From assembly GCA_024233215.1 (NCBI GenBank), contig JACKPW010000004.1, positions 186,001 to 250,000 of the forward strand: DNA of 64,000 bases. The letters run 5' to 3'. Position numbers and translations under genes: made by a program. Below, piece after piece: positions 24,515-34,600 of the stretch (positions are counted from its first letter, which is position 1; every line of letters starts with the position of its first letter). Source of the DNA: Verrucomicrobiales bacterium (GTDB lineage: Bacteria; Verrucomicrobiota; Verrucomicrobiia; Limisphaerales; J093). The notes under the pieces are model-generated. The model did no database searches. It saw only the letters and a program-made list of their open reading frames with translations, and was not told the DNA's origin.

Positions 24515-25393
24515 ATGAGAATTCCCATGCATACAAGTCACGTCTCCCGTCGCCAGTTCATCCGCCACTCCACTCTCGCCGTCGCCGCCCTCAGCCTTTC
24601 CGGCCGTGCACTCGCCGCCGGCAAAGCCCTGCCCGTCGCGCTGCAGCTCTATTCGGTCCGCAACGACTGCGGGAAGGACTTCGACGCCACCCTGGCCAAG
24701 GTGGCCGAACTCGGCTTCGACGGTGTGGAATTCGCCGGCTATTACCAGTACGGCGACAACGCCGCAGGCCTGCGAAAGAAGCTCGACGACCTTGGGCTGA
24801 AGGCGGCCGCCACGCACATCGGCACCGGCAGCTTCCGCGGCGATGCGCTGAAGCGAACCATCGACTTCCATCAGGCGATCGGGTGCAAGTATCTGATCGT
24901 GCCCGGCGACGGCGACTTCACGAAGCCCGACAAGTGCAAGGCACTGGCCGATTTCTTCAACGAAACCGCCGCCAAACTGAAGCCGCTTGGGATGAAGTGC
25001 GGTTACCACAACCACACCCACGAATTCACGAAATACGAGGGCAAGGCGTATTACGACTGGTTCGCCGAGCGCACGACGAAGGATGTGGTGCTGCAGCAGG
25101 ATTGCGGCTGGACGGCGGCGGCGGGGCTTGATCCCGTGAAGATGATGCAGCAGTACCCAGGCCGGATGGGCAGCACCCACTTCAAGCCCACGGTGGTCGG
25201 CGACGAGGCCGGCAAGAAGGCCATCTTCGGGCAGGATTCGGTGGATTGGCCGGCAGTGCTCAAGGCCTGCATGACCATTGGCGGCACCGAGTGGGTCACC
25301 CTCGAGCAGGAGGCCTATCCGGACGGCAAATCCCCGATGGAATGCACCGCCCTGTCGTTCGCCGCGCTGAAGAAACTGCAGGCGGAGATTTAG
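24515..25393 (+). CDS. Tat-exported sugar phosphate isomerase/epimerase-like protein (TIM barrel)
   Basis: 292 aa (or 288 from the ATG at 24527, which starts MHTSHVSRRQF). The twin-arginine signal SRRQFIRHSTLAVAALSLSG is clear, with cleavage near ALAAG. The mature part is a xylose-isomerase-like barrel: LQLYSVRNDCGKDFDATL, GFDGVEFAGYY, YHNHTHEF, and QDCGWTAAAG. His/Glu positions at VEFAG, NHTHEF and TLEQEAYPDG are likely metal ligands. Secreted proteins of this type are plentiful in Verrucomicrobiota and act on sugars; the substrate is unknown. It is divergent from the ABC permeases, with a 97-bp gap. Confidence 0.85.
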   Translation: MRIPMHTSHVSRRQFIRHSTLAVAALSLSGRALAAGKALPVALQLYSVRNDCGKDFDATLAKVAELGFDGVEFAGYYQYGDNAAGLRKKLDDLGLKAAATHIGTGSFRGDALKRTIDFHQAIGCKYLIVPGDGDFTKPDKCKALADFFNETAAKLKPLGMKCGYHNHTHEFTKYEGKAYYDWFAERTTKDVVLQQDCGWTAAAGLDPVKMMQQYPGRMGSTHFKPTVVGDEAGKKAIFGQDSVDWPAVLKACMTIGGTEWVTLEQEAYPDGKSPMECTALSFAALKKLQAEI

Positions 25394-25484
25394 CAGGCGC
25401 GACCGATTGGGGCCGGCTCCGTGGCGATCTGCCTGACGGGGTCGGCCTTTCTCTTCCCGGCGCTGGAACGGAACGCGAACCACC

Positions 25485-25826
25485 GTGCCAAAGCGGGCCT
25501 GGCAACGAGCACTTTGGAGCCTTGCAGAACGGACTGTTGCCGAGTGCCTCCTGGTGCTGGCGATGCCAATCATCGCTCTGGCTGGAACCTCCATCGGAGT
25601 TCTGGCCGGTTCGCCCGTCTTGGTTGAGGACATCATCGAGGCGGGAGGTGGAACGTTTGCCCGTCGATTGCGCTTCCGAACCACCGGCCAAGGTCTCGCG
25701 GCGTTTCGCGCACTGGGGCGATTCCTGCGTCATTTCCGGGTGGATGAACTGCCCGCGCTTTGGAGCGTGGTAAAGGGCGATCTCCCACTCATGGATGTCT
25801 GGAACGACCTCTTCCCAGAATCGTAG
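25485..25826 (+). CDS. Miniature sugar-transferase-like protein
   Basis: 113 aa. Matches the C-terminal core of bacterial sugar transferases that add a sugar-1-phosphate to undecaprenyl phosphate: a membrane segment (LLVLAMPIIALAGTSIGVLA), a PVL-like turn with FRLRFRTTG (family form KFRTM), then RALGRFLRHFRVDELPALWS and KGDLPLMDV (family form R.LR...DELPQLWNVL.GDMS.VGP). The family's minimal domain is about 180-200 aa, so the region between the membrane segment and KFRTM is short and the C-terminus after GDMS is missing. It may be a shortened working form or a decayed gene; the frame is intact. Confidence 0.55.
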   Translation: MPKRAWQRALWSLAERTVAECLLVLAMPIIALAGTSIGVLAGSPVLVEDIIEAGGGTFARRLRFRTTGQGLAAFRALGRFLRHFRVDELPALWSVVKGDLPLMDVWNDLFPES

Positions 25827-25855
25827 CCGACGCCTCGGCGATCACCCCGCCGAAT

Positions 25856-25965
25856 CGTAGTGGCGGATTGGCATCCGCCGGGCTTCCTCGCCGACCCAGG
25901 GCTCCTGGGCAAACACCGGTTCGGTGCTACGCCGGACTTCGGCGAACGCCAGTTCGCCGCTACGG
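25856..25965. repeat. MITE-like hairpin element, copy A (CGTAGCGGC ends)
   Basis: About 110 bp with imperfect terminal inverted repeats (CGTAGTGGCGG left; CCGCTACGG right) and two inner hairpins (GGCGGAT/ATCCGCC and GGCGAAC/GTTCGCC). It lies between the converging mini sugar-transferase and GH51 genes. A related element is at 60793-60908. Confidence 0.55.
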
Positions 25966-25975
25966 GCGGCGGCCC

Positions 25976-28426
25976 CTATTCCAAACGCAGGACGGTCACC
26001 GAGCAGCCCGGGAACTCGTAGGTTCCCGATCCTTCCTGCAAGCCGTGGCGCCACTTGCTCCTCCGTGACGCGATGGGTTGGGGCGCGTCCACCGTGTTCA
26101 CTGCATCCAGCGGACCGGCGAGTTGCTCCACGCTCGCGATCGGTTTACCCGGCACAAAGCCCTGGAGACGAATGCTGGCGTCCAACGCCTTGTCGCCGGG
26201 ATTCACGGCGAATAGCACCAGCGCGCTGCCGTCCTCGGCACGCTTGGCGGTGACCTGCAACACGTCTCCCGGGCTCCGGACCGTCGTCTTCACCAGCAAC
26301 GGTGCGTGGTTCCGTGAGAGCATCCGGGTGAGGTAACCGGGCGGTTGCAACCAGACCTGGGAAGGGTTGAGAAACAGCAGGCCCTGGTTCCAACCGTTGT
26401 CGTTCTGGCCGTCCACCTGCAGGCAGTTCGCGGACGTGGCGATGGGAATTCGCCCTTCGCCCAATTGCTCGACCACCTGGATCGCCAGCGCATTGCCGAG
26501 CGCGCGCCGTTGTGCGTGGTTGTTCGCGTTGAACTCGAACACCACCACCTTGTGCCGCGCGCCCCCGGCCAGCTTCTCCAGCGCCGCCACATAAGAGGGG
26601 AGCGCCCGCAGGTCGTCCGACGCGCCCGGCCCCTCCGTCCACACATGCACGTCAAACCACACTTCGCGATCATGTTCGCGGGCAAGCGCGAGGATCTTCT
26701 GATGCGCCGCCAGGCTGGTGATGCGGGACGCGGCACCGTCGAAATGCATCGGATCGTGGATCGGCCGGCTGTAAACGAAGTCGCCGACCACCAGGGTCAG
26801 GTCGGGATCCCGCGCCCAAATCGTTTCCGCGAGCGCTTTGAACTTCTCGAAGTAGGCGCCGTCCACGCGTTCCTCGTTGCCCAGTTCCAGGCACTTCAAC
26901 CGGTAGGGGGCCGGATGACCATCGGCGGCACGGCGGCGACCCCATTCGCTGTCCGCCGACCCGTTCACGTACTCCATGAAATCGGCCATGTCGGCGGGCG
27001 ACTCGTTCATGTTCACGGCCGGGATTCCCAGGAAACCCGCAGCCTCACAGAGGTTCAGAAAGTCGAAAATGCCCCAACCGTTCGAGGAATGCGGGTACCA
27101 CGTGCCACGATACGGCGGACGGCGGTCCCGCGGACCGATCATCTGCTTCCAGCGGTACTCCGGGGCATTGATCATCGAACCCCCATAGCGCAGGACCGTG
27201 ATCCCCTGATCCTGCAACGCCTCGACGACATCCCGGCGATCCGGCAATCCTTGGAACCGTCCCCAAGCCCCCGGTTGCAGAAAGGCGTATCCGATATCCA
27301 CCGCCCCCGCCGCCTTCAGCTTGAGTGCAAAGCGTCCCTGCGTTTCGTCGAGGTGGGGGGTGAGTTCAAAGTCCAGCCGCTGCCAATCCGTTGCCGCCAC
27401 CGGCAACCGCTTCTCCGCGTGGATTTCGGTCCCATCATCACTCTCCAGCGCCACGAACAGATCGACCGGCCGGACCGCCCGCACCCAGACGTGCCCTTCG
27501 TAGGGTCGCCCGGCGACAAACGCCATGCCCTGCCGGTTCAGGCCCCGGTTCTCAATCCCAACCTCACCCTCGCCTCCCAGGAACTCGATCCGCTGACTTT
27601 GAACCCCCACAAAAGGTCCGGCCGTTTCCAACCTCGCTGCGAGCAAAGCCGAACCGCGTTGCACCGGACGCCACATCCGGCTGACCTCCAACCCGGATTC
27701 TGCGCTGCGTTGAAAGGGCAACGGCGTGGTGATGCCGTCCCTCTGCAGCCACAGGTTGCGAAAGCCCGCCTCCCGCGCCCAGGGGCGCAGACCAATCGTG
27801 CCCGACTCCAACGGATGATCGCGATCCTCATGGCGGATCACCCTCCGGCCGTCGACGTGCACCTCCAGGGTGTTCCCGGCCAGCTTCACCACCAGCGCGA
27901 TCCATCGCCCGATGGGCACCTCACACGGGATGTCGCGAATCAGTTCCCAATTGTGCCGGTGCCGGCCCAACCGCAGCACCTGCGCCGCAGCGTCCAGGGA
28001 AACCTCATAGCCCGCGAAATTGTCCGCGCCGGGACCGGGTCGATCGACGCGGACAATCAGTCCGGCATTGCCGCCCCCCGCATCCTTGAGGAACACCTCC
28101 ACGCCGACCTCGCCATCCGAAAACGCGGGCACCTCGCTGACCAGCTTCGGTCCGTCCGGCCCTTCTCCCCACACCGTACCGTCGGTCAACCGCCATTCCC
28201 CACCGTAGGCGGTGAAGCCTCGGAACGGCGCCCGCCACGGCGGTTCCTGAAAGCTCTCGCCGAAGATCATCTGGCTGTAGAGGCCGCCGTAGATCTCGTG
28301 GTTCACGTCCTCGATGCACGCCCCGGTCAGCCCCGGGCCGACCCGTCCCAGCACCGCGTCGGCATCAATCTCAATCGCGGTTTCCTGGGCCATCAGGACT
28401 CCGCCCAAGGCAGCGGCCACCAGCAT
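25976..28426 (-). CDS. Secreted alpha-L-arabinofuranosidase-like glycoside hydrolase (GH51-like)
   Basis: 816 aa from the ATG at 28426; signal MLVAAALGGVLMAQ. The frame extends to 28636, but that part is a dispersed repeat. The mature N-terminus (GACIEDVNHEIYGGLYSQMI) is typical for GH51. A lectin-like beta domain follows (about 95-220: NAGLIVRVDRPGPGADNFAG, HVDGRRVIRHEDR). The GH-A barrel has acid/base Glu in CLELGNEERVDG and a likely nucleophile in VVVFEFNANNHAQ. The C-terminal beta domain ends GCSVTVLRLE. It should release arabinose or similar sugars from polysaccharides outside the cytoplasm. Its stop is 11 bp from repeat copy A. Confidence 0.85.
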   Translation of the reverse strand: MLVAAALGGVLMAQETAIEIDADAVLGRVGPGLTGACIEDVNHEIYGGLYSQMIFGESFQEPPWRAPFRGFTAYGGEWRLTDGTVWGEGPDGPKLVSEVPAFSDGEVGVEVFLKDAGGGNAGLIVRVDRPGPGADNFAGYEVSLDAAAQVLRLGRHRHNWELIRDIPCEVPIGRWIALVVKLAGNTLEVHVDGRRVIRHEDRDHPLESGTIGLRPWAREAGFRNLWLQRDGITTPLPFQRSAESGLEVSRMWRPVQRGSALLAARLETAGPFVGVQSQRIEFLGGEGEVGIENRGLNRQGMAFVAGRPYEGHVWVRAVRPVDLFVALESDDGTEIHAEKRLPVAATDWQRLDFELTPHLDETQGRFALKLKAAGAVDIGYAFLQPGAWGRFQGLPDRRDVVEALQDQGITVLRYGGSMINAPEYRWKQMIGPRDRRPPYRGTWYPHSSNGWGIFDFLNLCEAAGFLGIPAVNMNESPADMADFMEYVNGSADSEWGRRRAADGHPAPYRLKCLELGNEERVDGAYFEKFKALAETIWARDPDLTLVVGDFVYSRPIHDPMHFDGAASRITSLAAHQKILALAREHDREVWFDVHVWTEGPGASDDLRALPSYVAALEKLAGGARHKVVVFEFNANNHAQRRALGNALAIQVVEQLGEGRIPIATSANCLQVDGQNDNGWNQGLLFLNPSQVWLQPPGYLTRMLSRNHAPLLVKTTVRSPGDVLQVTAKRAEDGSALVLFAVNPGDKALDASIRLQGFVPGKPIASVEQLAGPLDAVNTVDAPQPIASRRSKWRHGLQEGSGTYEFPGCSVTVLRLE

Positions 28427-28490
28427 CGCCAGCAACCGGTCACAACAGGGGGTCGGAGAGTTCGAGTTTGGTTCAAGCCTCAGGGGGTGC

Positions 28491-28615
28491 CCGCTTTCGC
28501 GAATGCGCAGGCAATGGAACCATGAACCCTCCTTGGAGGAACGAGCTCCGTGAGTCCCTGGAATCAAATCAGGGCCTCGTGTAACTCGGCCCTCCGTTGG
28601 CGGTTGTCGGTTCAT
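28491..28615 (-). repeat. Dispersed hairpin repeat R1, copy 1
   Basis: About 125 bp, in the gap between the giant LTD/CotH gene and the GH51 gene. Copies 2 (45581-45707, opposite orientation) and 3 (49059-49180) share the same order of blocks: ATGAACC...GGAGGGCCGAGTT, CCCTGA-TTGATTCCAGGG, CTCGTCC, GGAGGGTTC, and a GCGCATTCGCGAA end. The centre folds into a long imperfect stem. Confidence 0.8.
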
Positions 28616-28684
28616 GGAAAGGGGGGGGATTCGCATGGTTGCGGTCGGCAGACGGTCAAGAACGGCAGGCCTCGCGGATCCGCA

Positions 28685-31600
28685 TCAAGGTTTGAGCATG
28701 ATCCGGTAGAACCGCGTCCATGGCAGGGGTGCGGTGTGGTCGGTGAACGTCGCTCTGCCAGTGCTGCTCACCACCGACCCGATCTCGCTCCAACCATTCA
28801 GGTCATCGGTTGCCTGGACCGCGTAGTGCCGGCCGGGTTCCGCCTCCCACGCCAGCACCGGCCGCCCCTGCAAATCGAACGCCAGCGGTTCCAGGTCAAT
28901 CCGCGCCGCGTTCACGGGATTCACCTCACCCGGGGTGGGCCATTCCAGCCGGCCGCGCGCCGCGGGATCGCCATCCACCAGATTGCCGAACGCGGCATCC
29001 GACGGGAGCGCCGAATACTCAAGCTGATCCAGCACCTCCGGTCCGGACAGACCCGTCCGGCTAAGCAGGACCGACCCCGCACCGGGCGCCAGGGTGAAAC
29101 TTGTGTGAAAGGCGCCCGGCTCGCTCTGGGAAGTCTCGCCGTCGGCCCAGACGAGACGGTGTTCCCATGGAGCGAGAACCTCGCCGTCCGGCGCGGGCGA
29201 GAGAGCCGGGGCATCATTGCGATGGCTCAGGAACCACCCGCCCAGGGACACCGGCAGCGGACCGTCGTTGACCAGTTCGATCCACGGCTCGCGTTCGCTC
29301 CCGTTGTCGCCCGGACCGGTCACATTCTCCGGTTGAACCTCATTGAGCCAGACCGGGGGAAACGGCTCGAGCAGCCGCGCGAGGGAGTTGGGCGCCCCCG
29401 GCGTGAAGGGGGCCTGCGGGCCGCCGATCAGTTCCAGCGCGCAACCCATGACAATGTCGGAGCTGCCGAGCCCGTGTTGGTGCACCTCCACGGCCAGGAC
29501 ATTCTCCCCGTCGAGCAGCAGGTCCCCCGGAAGCTCGAAGGGGCCCTCCAGCGCCGCATCGCCAATGGTGCGCCCCGCCGGCGTGTCATAGACCACCTCG
29601 CCCTCGTTCATCCCGAGGCGATACAGCTCCCGCCCGTTGAGGTAGAACACGGCCGCATCATCAATGATTGTTCGGAGATTCAGGGTCGCGTTCGCCGGAC
29701 TACCGGCAAACTGGAACGTTGTGCGGAAATAGTAGGTCCACTGCCCGAGCGCCAGTTCGGTCCCCTTTGGCTCCGGCAAGTCCGCGCCTTCGACATACAA
29801 CAAGCCCGGGCCGCTGTCCCAGGCGCTATCGTCGTAGCCCGGCTCGCGCCACGCGATTCCCAGGTCCAGGCCCGATTGCTCATACCGCCACGGGGCGTCG
29901 AAAGCGACCAGGTCCACGGGCTGGGGGGGCAGGAAGTCCGCGACCGCGTCCCAGTTCGCTGGCCGCCGGTTGTCCTGGAGCGGGTCCACCAGTTGCAGGG
30001 AACCTCCCGCCCCTGCAGCCGCCATCGGCCAGGGAGCGGCATTGCGAAACCAGCATTCGTCCCAGACGAAATACGAGTCCCCGCCCTCCAGGGGCTCCAG
30101 CAGCCGCAGATGCTCTTCTGCCGGTGTCAACGCTCCGCTGAACCCACCGGCCGGGGGCGGCGCCTCCGAATAGTCCGCGGCGTAGATCACCGGGTCCGCG
30201 GCCACGGTCACGAAGCCGCCGGCGGGGATCATCTCACCCGCCGGGAAATCGAATGTCAGGGCATTGCCCTGCAACCGGAGCCCGCCGAGGTCCACCGCCC
30301 GGCTGGTGGAGAGATTGTGCAATTCAATGAACTCCGCGCCCGTCCGGGCCGGAGCGTACATCACCTCGTTGATGACCACGTTCAGAGCGGGCTCCACCGT
30401 CACCCGAAAAGTCCGCTGCGCGCTCCGTGGCGGATTCCCATCATCCGTCACCTGCACGGTGACATCGTTCAACGCCGGCGGGTAATCGATGGGCACCGGC
30501 CAGATCAGCCAGCCACTCGCGGCATCCAGGGTCATCCCGGCGGGTGCCCCCGGGTCCAGCGTGTACGTCAACGTCTGCACCGGAAGGTCGGGATCGCTGC
30601 CATCCAACCGGAGCGCCACCAATTCGCCTTCAAGGACCGTCCGGTCGGGGATCGCGGCCAGGGCCGGCGGCTCGTTCACCTCGTTCACGGTCACCAGGAA
30701 TGTCTCCGAATCGGCCCGCACGGGACTTCCGTCGTCCACCACCCACACCGTAATCGGATACTCACCCGGCCCCTGCGCTTCGTCAGGCCGCCACGAGAAG
30801 GCGCCCGTGTCGGGGTCAATGGACGCCCCCTCCGGCGCGCCGGCCAGGCTGAAGGTGAGCGTCTGGGCCGGAACATCGCTGTCGGTGGCGGTCGCCGTGA
30901 AGGTCACCAGGTTTCCTTCCAACACGATGCGATTGCCGATGGCGGCAAGGACCGGGGGAAGATTCGCGCCGGACACTTCGTTGGCGTGTCCCGGCGTCGG
31001 TACCGGAAGCGCCTCGAACGGACCCGGGCCCCCGTCCGGCCGGCGGCCTTCGCTGACATCCGGCGTCTGCGCGCCGAAACTGACCTGGTCGATCAGGGTC
31101 CCGTCCGGGGCGTGCAACAGGATGGCTTCACCGGCGCTGCTCAGTTTGAAGTTCACATGCAAATCGCCCCCCGGCACGGTCTGACCGCTGTCCTCATCCG
31201 CCCAGACCAGGAGAAACCCGCCCGGTTGAATCACGGTCCCGGCGGGGATCAGGGCCTTCGTGACGTTGGCTGGATCATCGCTGAGCGTGCAGGCGGTGAG
31301 GTCGACCGGTTCCGCCCCGGCGTTGAACAGCTCAAACCAGTCGTCGAAGTCCCCATCGGCGGGATCGGCGATGGTGGTGTGGTTGACCGCCATCCATTCG
31401 TTGATCAAGACCTGCACCGGCCGTGAGGCCGGGTTGTTGGGGGCCCCGGGGGTCGGGTAGTGCAGTACCTGGCGAAAGCGCGGCTGGCCGTCCGGATAGG
31501 AGCCGTAGGCACGGTCGGGGCTGAGCAGACGATAATCCACGTGGTCAAGCACCGCGGGCTCACCGGACGCCTCCCAAGTCAGCGCCACTGACCCCGTTCC

Positions 31601-34600
31601 CGCGGGCAGCCGGAAGCTGGCATGGGGTTCGCCGGCGAGGCTTTCGCCCGGTTCGCCATCCACCCAGACCACCACGAAGGACTTCGCCGGGAGCACCACC
31701 GACGGCAACCGCCACTTGAGCAGGCTGGCGTAGTCGTCCGTGAGGTACAGGGCGTCGAGATCGAGGGCGGTGTCCCCGGCGTTGTGGATTTCGATCCACG
31801 GATCGTGGTCCCCCGCGGCGTCGGTCAATCCCGTGATGTTTTCCGGCAGGACCTCATTGATCCAGAGCAGCGGAAACTCCGGCAGGCTGGCAGCGACACT
31901 GTTCGCGGCGCCGGGGGTGGCACGGGCTGCCGAGTTCGTGTCGCCCACGCCCCAGTTGGCGACCCGCCAGTTGTCCCGGGTGACATCGACGACCTGCAGC
32001 GAGGCCCCCCGGCCATCCGCCTCGATCGGCCAGGGTGGATCGTCGTCGTAGCGGACCACGTCCACGTCCAGATCCTCTGCCGGGGTTGCGCCGGGACGGA
32101 CCAGGCGGAGGGTTTCCCCGCCGTTGTCGAGGGAGCCGCTGAACTCGCCCGCGATGGGCTTGCCCAATCCGAACTCCGCCTCGAAGGCGTGTCGGTTGTT
32201 CACCACGAGCAACCAGGCCCGGGGGCTGATCAGGGTGCCCGCCGGAAAGGTGAAGCCCGTCCCGGAAAGCACCCAGTTCGACAGGTCGAAGGTGGTCCGG
32301 GTGGAACGGTTGTAGATCTCCACGTAGCCGGTGTCCGGGGTGGCGGGATGGTACATGATCTCGGAAATCAGAAGGTGTTCCTCCGGTTGCTGAAGCTCCC
32401 CGGTGTAGGTGACGGTGATCGAGTCGGTCACGCCGGGGAGCACGTTGCCATCCTCATCCAGGCCCGCGAGGACCACGGGGTTCGTCGGAGCCAGCAGGGG
32501 AATCGAAACCGCAAACGACGTGTGTCCGGTCCACCGCACCGGGTAGGCCGCGCCATTGACAGCGATGGCGGCCACGGCGAACGGCGCGGTGCCGGTCAGG
32601 ACAATCAGCGGTGATGAGGTGGCGAAGTCGTTCCCGCCACCAGTGGTGATGGCGAACTGCGCGGCGTCGTTGGCCCGTAGCTGGTTCTGCAGGTAAGTAC
32701 GGCGTTGCTCGAGGTAGGCACGGATTCCCGAGGGGTCGCGGCTGACGCTGACGTTGTTGGCGGCCAGAGCGCGGCTCCGGGTTTCGATTTGGGGTTCGTA
32801 GTTCGCCGCCTGCATCGGGCCGGCCACGGCATCCTGAAACGCCCGCCAAAGTGCGCGGCGGAAGACCGGGGTGTCGTACATCCGGTTGCCGGTGGGATCC
32901 TGCCCCCCCCAGAGCGCATCCGTGGGACCATTGCCCAGGCCGAGAACAAAATCGATGTCCCATGGCATGATCACCCAGCGTTGTCCCTCCCTGCGATAGA
33001 GATACATGTTTTGCCCGACACTGAAGGTCCAGGCATCCCAGTTTCCCGTCACCCGGTTGAAGGCATGCACCCGCATCCACTGCTCAACGTCCGCCGCCTC
33101 CAGCAGCGGCCCTTCATAGGCACCGGCAGCGTTGGCCAGCGTCATGAGGTTCAGCAGTTGACCGTAGTTGTTGGCATCGCCGTCATTCGCCCGGCGCTGC
33201 CAGTTCCAGCGATAGCGCGCGAGCTTCTGTTCGCCCCCCAGCGTCGTGAAATTCTGCATGGTGGCGCTGGTGGCATTGAAATTCGAGTTGTCATCCTGGA
33301 ACTCAAACCACACAGCGACCTTGTACAGATCCCCCTCCCCGCCCTCGGGGAACCAGCGCTCGGCGTAGTAGGTGTTCGGCTGCTCCAGATCCTCCGTGAC
33401 ATTCGCATACCGGCTGCCGTTCCGGTAAAGCTGCATGTAATGCGCATGGAGAAACGGCAGGCCCAACTGGCCGGCCATCCAGTTGGCCAGTTGCCCCCGC
33501 ATGGCCGTCTCCTCACTGTTGGCATTGCCGGTCTGCGCAAACACCCGGTCCGTGACCCCGAGCAGGAGGTCGTCCTTGGGCACGGTCACCGCGAAGTCGC
33601 CGCGTCCGCCATGATACGGACTGGCTTTGTTGCGGAACCTGGCGTTGTAGATCACCCGTCCGTCCCGATGGACAAGCGTCGCGTCCCACCACCGGTTGTC
33701 CAGCCCGTTGACCGCATTGAAACGACTGTCCGTGGCGGTGGTTGTCCATAGGTGATAGTCGGTGAAATTGCCGGCGGGCCGGGGATCGCCCCAGCGAATC
33801 ACGCACTCCTCATCCGGGTGGGAAGCGGGAAACAGCGTCGTGGCCGCGGCGGCGTGGGTATCCGTGGCCTGGATGTGAAACGCCACCCGCTGGCCGCTGC
33901 TCCGGGCGGAAATCGTCCCGGTATAGACCCCATCGCCGGCCCGCTCGTCGCCGGCCGTCCCGTCGTCGAGCATGATGACGGTGGTCAGCGTGGTGCTCGG
34001 GTCCTGCCGGTAACGCAGATGGACGGCCCCCACCCCGTCCGGATCCTGCACCCGGGCGGTCACCAGCACCGCCTCGCCGCTTTGGGGCAGAACCGGGCGG
34101 TGGACCACCCCGGAGATGGCCGGACCGGCGTTGGCAACGTGCCGGCTGTTGATCCGGCCGGGCGTCCCCAGATTCCGCGGGACCTGCAGGTCCGCGCTCA
34201 TCTCCAGCCAGTTGCCCCGAAGCCGGAACAACGCCTGCGGCCAGCCTTTCATCCAGCGGAGCTTCGCCCGGAAGGTGGCCGTCTGGCCCTGTGCCAGGCC
34301 GGTAAAACTGGTCCGAACGGTGTTCGGACCGGTGTCACAATCGCCGGAGGAAACCAGGTGCAGACAACGAGCGCCGGCCGCCGCCCCCCCGACCTCCACC
34401 GTCGAGTCGGATTGGTTTCCGTAAAACGTCCAACCCGCGGTCCCGTTCTCAAAACCGTTGTTCGCGATCAGATTCGCCGCGCCCACCCGGAACAACTCCA
34501 CGTCATCCACCAGGCACTCCCCGGCACCCTGCAACCCAAGGTAAAGGCGGTTGAGCGCCACGCCGGTGTTGCCGTTGTCGAGCCGGCCGGTAAACTCCGC

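Noticed and set aside
28427..28636. N-terminal extension of the GH51 protein through the repeat
   Set aside because: The same peptide pattern appears ahead of unrelated frames at the other R1 copies, so it is repeat sequence in an open frame; a signal peptide starts at 28426.
28550..31426. 958-codon plus-strand frame opposite the giant gene
   Set aside because: Arg/Pro/His-rich shadow with no recognisable domain; the minus-strand LTD/CotH protein explains this DNA.
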